The notes below the pieces were generated by a model. It was not told where the DNA came from and made no database searches. It saw only the letters and a program-made list of their open reading frames with translations. The translations under genes were made by a program, and so were the position numbers. From the NCBI GenBank assembly GCA_007693325.1, contig REDW01000066.1:1-64000 (forward strand): a stretch of 64,000 nucleotides of DNA. Direction: 5' to 3'. The stretch is from Spirochaetaceae bacterium (GTDB lineage: Bacteria; Spirochaetota; Spirochaetia; DSM-27196; PWMO01). Within the stretch, counting starts at the first letter, position 1. Each line of letters starts with the position of its first letter. Below are positions 16,729 to 25,678 of this stretch, piece after piece.

Positions 16729-18242
16729 GGCTGCACCCTCAGCGGACGCGCGAAGACCTCCGCGGACAAACCGCTTGTATCCTGTGGGCCAAATCGCCCG
16801 TAAGCGGCCACAGCAAAGTAGTACGCCCGTCCGTTGGTCAGCCCCTCCAGCCGAACCCGGGTACGGTTTCCCACGTCAACCGGCGATCTTCCGGCGCTCG
16901 CCTGATCTCCAAAATAGGCGCCGGGACTCTCACCGTAGAAAACCAGATAACCATCGATTTCAAAACCACGGATCTCGTTCCAGCTCAGTTCAACTGCGCC
17001 GTCGGCAGCGGTGGCGCTCAGGCCGCCGGGCCGAGGCGGTGGCGGGTGCGGCTCGTAATCGATTGCTATATCCGAAACGCGCGGCACGTGACGTCCGGTT
17101 GCATCGGGCAACAACTCCAGCCGCAACTGCACGAAGCGGCCTTCGGCAACATCCACCAACGGTTCACCGGGCTCGAAAACAACCCAATCACCGGCCAGCC
17201 CTTCGGCGGTTGCGCGCTCATCGCCGACGCGGTAGAAGAACTGTACCCCGCTGTCGCCGGGCGCGCGCCAGGTAGCGTCAATCGAAACGATGCGCCCGCC
17301 GCGGCTGCCGAGCGCAAGCGGACTGGAGAGCGCGTAGCCGCTGTTCTGCGGCAAAGGCAGATACGGGGCTTGCGGCTCGCCGAGCCGCGGTGCGTGAGTG
17401 AATCGCAGTTCGTCGATAAACCCGTTATAGCCGGCTCCAACTCGCAGCGGTCCGACTGCTGACTCGCCGACAAACGCGGCGTAGATGTCGCCGCGTTCAG
17501 CACCGGTAGAGCTTGCGTGCTCGACTGCGTGCACAACGTTGTCCAGGCGGTACTCAAGGCGGCCGAAGCGCGCATCGTAGCGTAACTGGTGGTGACTCCA
17601 GCGGCGCGGTACGATCCCGCCGTGCCCGCTGACCGTGATGGTTTCTTCGGCTCCGTCCGGCGGGATGAACAGATTCACAAACTCCCATACCAGGCGTCGA
17701 TTACGCACAAAGACGCGGAAACTCTGGGGAATAACCCCGCTGGGACCGTGGCGCGCGCCATCCCAGCGCAACACAGTCTCGCCGTCCTCCAGAACAGCCG
17801 GATGCAGCCAGAACTCGATTTCCAGCGAGTCCCAGAACGTACCCGGAGCAAACGCCGCGCCCCGCCGTGGTGTGAGCAGGATAGACCCGCCATCACCGCG
17901 AAACACGCCCGCAGCATCCCCAACGCGTCGAATCCTGTGGCTGATTTCAGCTTCAGAGTCGTCAACGTGATAGCGCTCGGCAGCGTCGCGCAGCGGCAGC
18001 GCGTCAAAGTCGAGCAGCAGATCGGTATGCGGCTGCGCCGGCTGCCGGAAGTCCTCCAGCAGCAGATCGTGCGCTCCGCGAAACCCCGGGCGTACGATTA
18101 CGTTCTCGAGGCGTTGCATATCCACCCAGCGGTCATCAAAACCGAGCTCGATGCGTTCCTCAAACCCGAACGCAGCGCCAAGACCGAGCAGGATCATCGC
18201 TGTGACAATGGATATTCCTTTTTTCTCCATTCTTCTGTACAC
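16725..18242 (-). CDS. Exported LamG-like / fibronectin type III protein
   Basis: A 505-aa protein with an N-terminal signal sequence (about residues 8-27, GISIVTAMILLGLGAAFGF). Residues about 110-290 resemble a concanavalin/LamG-type jelly roll (DSLEIEFWLHPAVLEDGETVLRWDG, ... NGFIDELRFT). Residues about 410-500 are an FnIII domain (PGGLSATAADGAVELSWNEI, GRAYYFAVAAYGRFGPQDTS). It is probably an envelope or extracellular carbohydrate- or protein-binding protein. The start is either GTG at 18242 or ATG at 18230; neither has a strong SD. It is divergent from uvrC by 15 bp and heads the TPR/HDOD/MBL operon. Confidence 0.75.
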   Translation of the reverse strand: MYRRMEKKGISIVTAMILLGLGAAFGFEERIELGFDDRWVDMQRLENVIVRPGFRGAHDLLLEDFRQPAQPHTDLLLDFDALPLRDAAERYHVDDSEAEISHRIRRVGDAAGVFRGDGGSILLTPRRGAAFAPGTFWDSLEIEFWLHPAVLEDGETVLRWDGARHGPSGVIPQSFRVFVRNRRLVWEFVNLFIPPDGAEETITVSGHGGIVPRRWSHHQLRYDARFGRLEYRLDNVVHAVEHASSTGAERGDIYAAFVGESAVGPLRVGAGYNGFIDELRFTHAPRLGEPQAPYLPLPQNSGYALSSPLALGSRGGRIVSIDATWRAPGDSGVQFFYRVGDERATAEGLAGDWVVFEPGEPLVDVAEGRFVQLRLELLPDATGRHVPRVSDIAIDYEPHPPPPRPGGLSATAADGAVELSWNEIRGFEIDGYLVFYGESPGAYFGDQASAGRSPVDVGNRTRVRLEGLTNGRAYYFAVAAYGRFGPQDTSGLSAEVFARPLRVQP

Positions 18243-18257
18243 TATCTATCGGCAGGT

Positions 18258-20135
18258 ATGGAACGCGGCACAACCCCGGCCTTTTCGCCCAGAGAAACAA
18301 CCGAGAATCTCCCCACTGGCTGCGGCGTCTACCTGATGAAGGACGCCGACGGTACCATTATATACGTTGGTAAAGCGAAAAACCTCAAGTCACGCGTGAA
18401 ATCCTACTTCTCCGGGCGCAAAGATCCCAAGACGGTTGTGCTGATGCAGCGCGTTGCCGGTATCGACTACCTGGTGACCCGCAATGAGTACGAAGCGCTG
18501 TTGCTCGAAAACAACCTGATCAAGAAGTGGTCTCCACGCTACAACATCAACCTCAAGGACGGCAAGACCTATCCGGTGATTCGCATCACCAACGAGGACT
18601 TCCCGCGTGTCTTCCGCACGCGCACGATCGTTCAGGACGGGTCGGATTATTTCGGGCCCTTTCCGCACATCGACAGTATCGAGCGCTACCTCGAGCTGGC
18701 CGAACGGCTTTTCCCGTTGCGCAAGTGCCGCGGCCCGTTGCGCCGGCGTGAACACCCCTGCCTCTACCATCACATCGGCCGCTGTTCGGCGCCGTGCGCC
18801 GGCAGAATCAGCCGCGATGACTACCTCGAGCACGTCGACGGTGTGCGTCGACTGCTGAACGGAGAAACCGCACAGCTGCGCGCCAAGCTTGAGCGCTCGA
18901 TGGAGCAGGCCTCGCGTGAATTGCGCTTCGAGCAGGCAGCCGATTACCGCGATCTGCTGCGCGCCATCGACACCTTGCAGGCCCAGCAGCAGGTAGTCGA
19001 CTTCGACCCTGATACCCGTGACTACATCGCCTTCGCCGCTGAGGATGACATGTGCAGCTTTGCGGTGTTCCAGATGCGCGCCGGCAAGCTGTTGGCCAGC
19101 GACATGTTCCGCACCTCGGTGTTTGCCTCTGAGGTCGAGGACCTCGAGCAGTTCATCGTGCGCTACTACGACAGCAGGAAGAGCACGCCGTCGACCCTCT
19201 ACCTGCCGCTGGCCGTTCCCAGTGACCGGCTGGCGCGCTTTTTCCGCCAGGAGCACTCCGCAGAGGTGGAGATCGAAGTTCCCCACGCCGGCCGCCACGC
19301 CAGCGTTCTGGCGATGGCGCGCGAGAACGCGCTGCAGGATCTCGAGCGGCGCAAGCGCGAAACCGGCAACCTGCCGGCGCTGCGTGAGCTTGCCGCAGTA
19401 CTGCAGCTTGACGCAGCGCCGTTGCGCATCGAAGGTTTCGACATCGCGCACCTCGGCGGGCGCTACACGGTGGCGTCAATGGTATCCTTCAGCAACGGTG
19501 TGCCCGACCGCGCTCACTACCGCCGCTACCATATCCGCAGTCTCAACGGTGCAATCGATGACTACGAGGCGATGCGCGAGGTCATAGCCCGGCGTTACCA
19601 GCGCGTGCTCAATGAGAAGCTGCCGCGCCCCGATTTGATCCTGATCGACGGAGGTAAGGGTCAGCTCAGCGCGGCGCACGAAGTGCTCGAGGGACTCGGC
19701 CTCGATACACTGCCCATGGTAGGACTGGCCAAGCGACTCGAAGAGATCTTTGTCCCGGGGGAACCGCAGGCCCTGACGCTGCCCGAGGGCTCAGCTCCGC
19801 TGCGCCTGCTGCAATACGTGCGCGACGAGGCGCACCGCTTTGCCACTACGTTTCGCGCCGGACTCCAGTCGAAGGATCTGTCGTTATCGATGCTGCAGCA
19901 GGTCACCGGCATCGGGCCGACGCGCAGCCGCCGCATTCTGCAGGCGTTTGGCTCGCTTGAGACTCTGGCCGAAACCCCGGTCGACGTGATCGCCAAAACG
20001 TGCGGCATCAAGGTGGAGCTCGCCGAGGCAATCCACGAGCTGCTGCGCCGCCGACCCTCGCTGCAGCTCGATCAGCCGCAGGACACCGATCTTGCGGTAG
20101 CTGAAGCGGCAGCCGAACCCGATCAGGATCCGTAG
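18258..20135 (+). CDS. uvrC: Excinuclease ABC subunit C
   Basis: A 625-aa nucleotide-excision-repair nuclease; the track ORF start lies far upstream in the shadow of the opposite gene. ATG 18258 puts the GIY-YIG domain at the N-terminus (GCGVYLMKDADGTIIYVGKA), as in the family. The UVR motif for UvrB contact is around ELRFEQAADYRDLL. The RNase-H-like 5'-incision domain includes LILIDGGKGQLSAA. A C-terminal tandem helix-hairpin-helix follows (VTGIGPTRSRRILQAF). It makes both incisions around UvrB-bound lesions. Its 3' end overlaps holA by 13 bp, convergently. Confidence 0.95.
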   Translation: MERGTTPAFSPRETTENLPTGCGVYLMKDADGTIIYVGKAKNLKSRVKSYFSGRKDPKTVVLMQRVAGIDYLVTRNEYEALLLENNLIKKWSPRYNINLKDGKTYPVIRITNEDFPRVFRTRTIVQDGSDYFGPFPHIDSIERYLELAERLFPLRKCRGPLRRREHPCLYHHIGRCSAPCAGRISRDDYLEHVDGVRRLLNGETAQLRAKLERSMEQASRELRFEQAADYRDLLRAIDTLQAQQQVVDFDPDTRDYIAFAAEDDMCSFAVFQMRAGKLLASDMFRTSVFASEVEDLEQFIVRYYDSRKSTPSTLYLPLAVPSDRLARFFRQEHSAEVEIEVPHAGRHASVLAMARENALQDLERRKRETGNLPALRELAAVLQLDAAPLRIEGFDIAHLGGRYTVASMVSFSNGVPDRAHYRRYHIRSLNGAIDDYEAMREVIARRYQRVLNEKLPRPDLILIDGGKGQLSAAHEVLEGLGLDTLPMVGLAKRLEEIFVPGEPQALTLPEGSAPLRLLQYVRDEAHRFATTFRAGLQSKDLSLSMLQQVTGIGPTRSRRILQAFGSLETLAETPVDVIAKTCGIKVELAEAIHELLRRRPSLQLDQPQDTDLAVAEAAAEPDQDP

Positions 20136-21130
20136 ATCACGCTGTGCGGCAGGTGTTCTGCACCGCTACGTACAATCGTACTGTAAATGAATTGCTGCAG
20201 TAGTCCGCGCTGCTGGCCTGCGGCCGCCGAGCGGAACAGCGCCTCGTACTCAACCGCGCGCATCACGATGTTTTCGAGCGCCTGACGCTTGTAGCGCTTG
20301 ATTCCCGCGCTGTAGGTATGCTGATTGCGTTTACTGCGGATCCCCAGCTTGCCAAACGCCTCGGCGCTGTCGTAGTGATCGTCCAGCAAGACGCGAACCG
20401 CCAGCAGACGGCGAAACTGCCATACCAGCGAGGCCAGAATTCCACCCGGCGTCTGGTCACTGGAGAGCAACAGCATCTGCAGGATTTCCAGCGCAGACTC
20501 GAGCGAGCCAGCGCACACCTCATCAAACAGCGAAAAAACGTTCTCTTCCTTGCTGTGGTACAGAAACTCTTCAATTTCAGCGCTGCTGACCGTGCCGCCT
20601 TTGCCGACAAATCCGCACAGCCGATCGGCAGCAATGCGCAACTCCTGCGTGTTGTTCTCCACCATATCGAGAAACAGCTCGATAGCATCGGCATCGATCG
20701 CCACGTTGCGCTTGCGGAAGTAGTTGGCAACCCAGCCCTGCTTCTGATTCTCGAACATCTCCCAGAAGATCTTGCGTGAATCCGAGGCAACCGCCCTGGC
20801 CCACGCCGCGTCGATACGCGGAGCGCCGGCGGTCAGGATCAGCGTTGCATCGGCAGAGGGCCGCTTGATGTAGTCGGTCAGCGCCTCGCTGTCATCCTTC
20901 TTCTTGATTTCATCCGCGGCGTGGACAATGGCAATCACGTGCGCGTGAAACAGCGAGCCGTTGCGCAACACCGCCACTACATCGCGCATTGAGCACTCGG
21001 AACTGTAGAAGGTGTGAACCTCGGGTTTGTCGCCGCTGCGCTTCTGCGCGATCTCGACAATACGCGCGATGTAGGCGCTCTTCTCGCCCTCTTCGGGGCC
21101 GAGCAGCAGGTGGACGTGCGCCTCAGGCAT
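20123..21130 (-). CDS. holA: DNA polymerase III delta subunit
   Basis: A 335-aa clamp-loader subunit. The N-terminal LLLGPEEGEKSAYIARIVE is the HolA start (divergent, non-functional P-loop). The domain order of an AAA-like core (WEMFENQKQGWVANYFRKRN; NTQELRIAADRL) and C-terminal collar domain (YSAGIKRYKRQALENIVMR) fits. HolA opens the beta clamp. It is the last gene of the rpoN-to-holA operon, overlapping lexA by 8 bp, so replication and SOS functions share a transcript. Confidence 0.9.
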   Translation of the reverse strand: MPEAHVHLLLGPEEGEKSAYIARIVEIAQKRSGDKPEVHTFYSSECSMRDVVAVLRNGSLFHAHVIAIVHAADEIKKKDDSEALTDYIKRPSADATLILTAGAPRIDAAWARAVASDSRKIFWEMFENQKQGWVANYFRKRNVAIDADAIELFLDMVENNTQELRIAADRLCGFVGKGGTVSSAEIEEFLYHSKEENVFSLFDEVCAGSLESALEILQMLLLSSDQTPGGILASLVWQFRRLLAVRVLLDDHYDSAEAFGKLGIRSKRNQHTYSAGIKRYKRQALENIVMRAVEYEALFRSAAAGQQRGLLQQFIYSTIVRSGAEHLPHSVIYGS

Positions 21131-21728
21131 AACTGCGGATCAGGTGCGTGAGTTTACCGAGAATCCGCACATCCTGGGTGTAGATCGGCGGAAATTCCGG
21201 GTTCTCGGCCTGCAGCTTGACGCGATTCTTCTCCTTGAAGAAGCGCTTGAGCGTCACCGCCTCATCCACCACTGCCACCACTATGTCACCGTTATCGGCG
21301 ACGTTCTGGTGTACGAAGACCGCGATGTCACCGTCGTGAATGCCGGCGTCGCGCATGCTGTCTCCGCGAACGTTCAGTGCAAAGTTCTTGCCGCCGCGGA
21401 TGTACTCGCGCGGCAGGCGGATGATGCCGTCGCGGTTCTCTTCGGCAAACAGCGGTCGACCGGCGGCAACGTTGCCGAGAATCGGCACCTCGGCAGTGGC
21501 TGTCTTGTCGTCTTCCAGATCCTCGAGAACCTCGATCGTGCGCGACCGATGCGTGTTGAGCCGGATGAAGCCTTTGCGCTCGAGTGCCTTGATGTGGTCG
21601 TAGGCTCCCTTGACCGAAATCGCGAAGTTGCCGGAAATCTCGCGGAAGGTTGGCGGAAATTTGTGCGCTACGATGTAGCCCTTGATGTAATCGAGAATCT
21701 CGCGCTGCCTGCGTGTGATCGACTTCAT
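21123..21728 (-). CDS. lexA: SOS repressor LexA
   Basis: A 201-aa repressor. The winged HTH (residues 1-65) begins MKSITRRQREILDYIKGYIV. The S24 autoprotease domain has cleavage site NVAAGRP (Ala-Gly), catalytic Ser in VRGDSMRDAGI and Lys in DEAVTLKRF. RecA* stimulates self-cleavage and derepresses SOS genes. It overlaps the upstream response regulator by 4 bp and holA by 8 bp. I could not identify a LexA box by eye, and the spirochaete operator differs between lineages. Confidence 0.95.
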   Translation of the reverse strand: MKSITRRQREILDYIKGYIVAHKFPPTFREISGNFAISVKGAYDHIKALERKGFIRLNTHRSRTIEVLEDLEDDKTATAEVPILGNVAAGRPLFAEENRDGIIRLPREYIRGGKNFALNVRGDSMRDAGIHDGDIAVFVHQNVADNGDIVVAVVDEAVTLKRFFKEKNRVKLQAENPEFPPIYTQDVRILGKLTHLIRSYA

Positions 21729-23089
21729 TTTTCGATCTTTATCCCGAACTTGCGAATCTTGCCGTGCAGGTTACTGGGATACACCCCCAAGGCCTCTGCG
21801 GTGCGAGAGATGTTATTGCCGTGCTCCTGCAGCTTCTGCATAATATAGCGCTTTTCGAACGAATCCCTGGCCTCGTTCAGCCCCATCCCGCCGTACTCGT
21901 GCATGTCGTCCACGCGGCGCCGCGGCGTCGGCTCGCCGAGGAAGAACCGGATCAGCTCGGCGGTCAAGACTTCTTCGTCGGTCATTATATTAACCCGTTC
22001 GATGAAATTTTTCAATTCTCTTACGTTGCCCGGCCAATCGTATTCCTGCAGCAGTTGCATCGCTTCGGCATCCACCGTTTTCAGCGCGGCTTCGGGAGAC
22101 GGGCGAAACTTTTTCATGAAGAAATCGACCAGAATCGGAAGATCCCCACTGCGTTCACGCAGCGGCGGCACGTGAATCGGGATGACGTTGAGACGAAAGA
22201 ACAGGTCTTCGCGAAACCGACCTTCGGCGATCTCGTGTTGAATATCCTTGTTGGTTGCCGCTATCAGGCGCACGTCAACGCTCAACGACTGCTCGCCGCC
22301 GACGCGCTCAAACTTCATCTCCTGAATTGCGCGCAGCACCTTGGCCTGTGCCGCGAGCGACATGTCGGCAACTTCATCCAGAAAAAGCGTTCCGCGGTCG
22401 GCCATTTCGAATTTGCCGCGGCGGCGTCCAACCGCGCTGGTGAAGGCGCCTTTTTCGTGCCCAAAGAGCTCACTCTCTATCAGGGTATCCGGAATAGCGG
22501 CGCAGTTCACCTCCACAAACGGTTCGCCGGCGCGCCGGCTGCGCCGGTGGATCTCGCGCGCAACCAGCTCTTTGCCGGTACCGTTCTCACCGCTGATCAG
22601 AATCCGTGATTCGCTGGCGGCGCTCTGCTGAATGATGCCGCGCACACGGCGCATACCCTCGGATTCTCCGAGAATCTCATCGTCATCGAGGATCGTGCTG
22701 CGCAGCCGTCGGTTCTCTTTCTTCAGCTGCTCCATCTCCAGTGCGTTGCGCACCAGGGTCACCACGCGTTCGAGACTGAGCGGCTTCTCCATGAAATCGA
22801 AGGCTCCCAGCTTGACCGCCTTGACCGCCAGGTCGATGTTGCCGTGGCCGGAGATGATGATCACCTGCGTCTCGGGATAGGTTGCCTTGATCTGCTTGAG
22901 AACGTCGATGCCGCCCATGTTGGGCAACCAGACGTCCAACAGCACAACGTCTATCGGTTCAGTCTTCAGCAGCCTGAGCCCTTCGATACCGTCCTCGGCG
23001 CTGAAGATCTGGTAGCCCTCATCTTCGAGAATACCGCTGAGAACCTCGCGGATGCCCTGTTCATCGTCAATAACCAGAATTCTGCTCAT
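21725..23089 (-). CDS. NtrX/AtoC-type sigma-54-dependent response regulator
   Basis: A 454-aa regulator. Receiver residues 1-120 have phospho-Asp in VVLLDVWLPNMGG. The AAA+ domain (about 140-370) has Walker A GENGTGKE, the sigma-54 contact loop ELFGHEKGAFTSA and Walker B GTLFLDEVAD. The Fis-type HTH is at the end (NNISRTAEALGVYPSNLHGKIRK). It activates RpoN promoters when phosphorylated, most likely by the NtrY-like kinase whose gene overlaps by 4 bp upstream. rpoN itself is the first gene of the same operon. Targets are not visible here. Confidence 0.92.
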   Translation of the reverse strand: MSRILVIDDEQGIREVLSGILEDEGYQIFSAEDGIEGLRLLKTEPIDVVLLDVWLPNMGGIDVLKQIKATYPETQVIIISGHGNIDLAVKAVKLGAFDFMEKPLSLERVVTLVRNALEMEQLKKENRRLRSTILDDDEILGESEGMRRVRGIIQQSAASESRILISGENGTGKELVAREIHRRSRRAGEPFVEVNCAAIPDTLIESELFGHEKGAFTSAVGRRRGKFEMADRGTLFLDEVADMSLAAQAKVLRAIQEMKFERVGGEQSLSVDVRLIAATNKDIQHEIAEGRFREDLFFRLNVIPIHVPPLRERSGDLPILVDFFMKKFRPSPEAALKTVDAEAMQLLQEYDWPGNVRELKNFIERVNIMTDEEVLTAELIRFFLGEPTPRRRVDDMHEYGGMGLNEARDSFEKRYIMQKLQEHGNNISRTAEALGVYPSNLHGKIRKFGIKIEK

Positions 23090-24846
23090 GCTTTGCCGTC
23101 TGCCGGGAGGTCGATGAAGAAGGTGGTGCCGGTGCCCGGCTGTGTCTCGAACCAGATCTGTCCGCGATGGTCGAATACGATTCGCTCCACGATCGAAAGC
23201 CCCAGGCCGGTTCCCTGCTTCTTGGTGGTGAAGTAGGGATTGAACACCTTTTCATGGAAATCACCGTCAATCCCCGGGCCGGTATCCTGAACCTGGATTC
23301 TACAGTACAGGCTGTTGCCCTTCTTGACAAGGTCGGCACGTACAAAGATCTCGCCGGCGCCGTTCATCGCCTCGGTGGCGTTGGTAAAGAGGTTTGCCAG
23401 CACCTGCTTGATCTGGCCGTAGTCGACATGCAGCGTAATCGACTCATCCAGATGCGCACTGTGGATCACCAGTTCGGGCCAGGTTGAGTAGGTCGAAACC
23501 ACCTCCGCCACCAGCGCCTTCAACTGCACCGTCTCCGGAACCGGGTCAGGCAGTCGCGAAAAGTTGCGGAACTCGCTCAACAATGTGTTGAGACCGTCTA
23601 CCTCGGTGATGATAGACTGGATTGCCGCCTCAAAGACCGGCTCAAAGTCTTCGGCGCCGCTGCGATACTTTTTCAATACACGCTGCGCCGAGAGCTTGAT
23701 TGGTGTCAACGGGTTCTTGATCTCGTGCGCCAGCCGCTGTGCGATCTCCTGCCACGCAGCCACCTTCTCGGTCTGCAGAATCTTCCTTCGTGAGCGCTCG
23801 AGTTCGGTAACCATAGAGTTGAACGAACGGACCAGCAGCCCCAGGTCGTCGTTAGAACGCGTAAGGATGCGAAACGAGTAGTCACCCTCGGCCACGCGCC
23901 GCGTTGCCTCCTCCAGGTTGATAATCGGACGTGTGATCTCCTCGCTCAGCAGTACACTTACCAGGATAGCCAGCAGAAAGAGCGGAAAGCTGAACAGGCC
24001 AAAGAAGAGCGCAATCGCCTGCAGAAAGGCGCCGCGCAGCTGATCGACCTGGGCAAAGGTCTCCAACGCACTGGTCAGGTTCTGCGCGCGCCGATCAAAC
24101 CCTTCGGGCAGCATTACCGTCAGCACTACGGTCAGGTCGCCGTCGGGATGATTGACGCGCACGCGCAGAAAGGTGTCCTGATCTACACTGTCGCGCATTA
24201 CATGGCCCTCGCGCCCGCCACGCACCTGGGTTGAACGCAGCCAGGTGCGCTCGTCGCCGGCGGCGTAGCGTTCATTCAGATTCTGATCAAAAACCTGGAA
24301 CCCGTCGATCTCCGGCCGCACCAGGCGAATAGTATCCCACGCGCGGCGGGGATTAGCGGGAACATCGGCCAGCACGCTGCGGAAGGCAGAACCCGAGACA
24401 AAATTTTCGAGCTTCTCCACCTGCTCGTCGTAATAGTGCAACGCGATGTCGAGACCACCGCGCAGTGCTTCGCCGGTTGGGACTGCAAACAGCGAGCTCA
24501 TCACGCTGTTGATGAAATTGAGCGCCAGGACGCCCTGCGGCGCCGACGCCAGCACCACCACAAAGAAGAAGAACCCCAGGATACGCAGCCGCAGCGAAGC
24601 TCCCGGTCGGCCGCGGCGGCGGTCATTGATCAGCTTTATCAGGTGGATCGTTATGGTTACCAGCAGAAACAGCGGAAACGAAACCGCCAGCACCATGATC
24701 AGCCGGCCGGTGGGCGACCCGGCAACGGTCAGATCGGACAACAGCTGACCGGCAAACACCAGTACCAGTACGATCAGAAACAGGTAGAGCAGCACAACGC
24801 TGATCAGGCCGGGCGCCGAGGCGGTTTGCGAAAACCGCGCCTTCAC
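23086..24846 (-). CDS. NtrY-like membrane sensor histidine kinase
   Basis: A 586-aa kinase. Three N-terminal membrane segments lie at about residues 13-110, and a fourth around 285-305 bounds an extracytoplasmic sensor region (110-280). HAMP about 310-360. The H-box LAHEIKNPLTPIKLSAQR is typical of NtrY; the N-box is NLFTNATEAM and the G-boxes are DTGPGI and TGLGLSI. It pairs with the adjacent sigma-54 activator. Treponema species have a related sensor/sigma-54 activator pair, but the signal here is unknown. Confidence 0.92.
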   Translation of the reverse strand: MKARFSQTASAPGLISVVLLYLFLIVLVLVFAGQLLSDLTVAGSPTGRLIMVLAVSFPLFLLVTITIHLIKLINDRRRGRPGASLRLRILGFFFFVVVLASAPQGVLALNFINSVMSSLFAVPTGEALRGGLDIALHYYDEQVEKLENFVSGSAFRSVLADVPANPRRAWDTIRLVRPEIDGFQVFDQNLNERYAAGDERTWLRSTQVRGGREGHVMRDSVDQDTFLRVRVNHPDGDLTVVLTVMLPEGFDRRAQNLTSALETFAQVDQLRGAFLQAIALFFGLFSFPLFLLAILVSVLLSEEITRPIINLEEATRRVAEGDYSFRILTRSNDDLGLLVRSFNSMVTELERSRRKILQTEKVAAWQEIAQRLAHEIKNPLTPIKLSAQRVLKKYRSGAEDFEPVFEAAIQSIITEVDGLNTLLSEFRNFSRLPDPVPETVQLKALVAEVVSTYSTWPELVIHSAHLDESITLHVDYGQIKQVLANLFTNATEAMNGAGEIFVRADLVKKGNSLYCRIQVQDTGPGIDGDFHEKVFNPYFTTKKQGTGLGLSIVERIVFDHRGQIWFETQPGTGTTFFIDLPADGKA

Positions 24847-25472
24847 GTGCGGCCTCCAAACGCGTGCAGCTCAACCCGCTGCCACGGTGTGACCACCGTG
24901 TCCCCGGTGCGCACCGCCCCCAGAAAATCCAGAGCCGGCACCAGACGCACCGGGCGCAGCTGCACCTGGCACAGCAGGTAGTGGCGATCAAGGTCTGCAA
25001 TCGTATTGGTGGGAACAGGAAATGCGGCCAGCGAATAGAACTCCTGCAGGAAACTCTCGGCGGACTCTATGCGCCGCTGCGTTCCAACGGCCGACTCGAT
25101 AACGTATTCGCGCGTGAACGGATCACGATACGCGATGAAACTCGGGTGGTACTCGGCAACGAGGCGGTCACCGAGCAGCCGCGCCGGCCCGCCGAGCGAG
25201 CGATAGAGACGGATAGTGAAGGTGATCTCGGAGCGCATGCCGTCCGCCAGCGCCTGGAGCACGCGTTCTCCAACGTAGTCGAGCTCAACCGCTACCGAGA
25301 TCGAACGCGGCCCGATCCGGGTCTCTACTTCGGCGTACTGGGCGGCTGCCGGCGGGGAAAGCGCGGTCAGCAGCACAAGCAGCCGAAGCGTGAACAGCAG
25401 CCCCCGCGAATCATTCCTCCTCAAAGCGCTTATCGAACAGCGATGAGAGTGCATCGACTGCTTCCTGCTCAT
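24843..25472 (-). CDS. DUF4390-type exported protein
   Basis: A 209-aa protein whose hydrophobic signal segment (GLLFTLRLLVLLTALSPPAAA) ends near residue 44, an unusually long N-region. The body is beta-rich and ends with GDTVVTPWQRVELHAFGG. DUF4390 proteins are commonly encoded next to NtrY-type kinases, as here (4-bp overlap with the kinase), suggesting an extracytoplasmic partner. The ATG at 25472 has GGAGG 6 nt upstream but overlaps ptsH by 62 bp; ATG at 25454 or a downstream TTG are alternatives. Confidence 0.65.
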   Translation of the reverse strand: MSRKQSMHSHRCSISALRRNDSRGLLFTLRLLVLLTALSPPAAAQYAEVETRIGPRSISVAVELDYVGERVLQALADGMRSEITFTIRLYRSLGGPARLLGDRLVAEYHPSFIAYRDPFTREYVIESAVGTQRRIESAESFLQEFYSLAAFPVPTNTIADLDRHYLLCQVQLRPVRLVPALDFLGAVRTGDTVVTPWQRVELHAFGGRT

Positions 25473-25677
25473 CGGAGCCCTCCGCGCGGATGCTTATCAC
25501 CGAGTTGTGGCCCGCCCCGAGCGTTATGATACCCATGATCGACTTGGCATTGATCTCTTCACCATCCTTGCTGAACAGGATCTGCGAGTCGAACTTGCCC
25601 GCTGTCTGCACGATCAGCGCTGCCGGGCGGGCGTGTATGCCGGCGCGGTTCTTGACTGTCACATCTCGTTCGACCAT
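25411..25677 (-). CDS. ptsH: Phosphocarrier protein HPr
   Basis: An 88-aa HPr. The EI-phosphorylated His lies in AGIHARPA and the regulatory Ser-46 equivalent in INAKSIMGI. It starts 1 bp after hprK ends, so the regulatory kinase and its substrate are co-translated. No EI or EII genes are present in the window, consistent with the regulatory, transporter-less PTS known in many spirochaetes and proteobacteria. Confidence 0.95.
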   Translation of the reverse strand: MVERDVTVKNRAGIHARPAALIVQTAGKFDSQILFSKDGEEINAKSIMGIITLGAGHNSVISIRAEGSDEQEAVDALSSLFDKRFEEE

Positions 25678-25678
25678 G

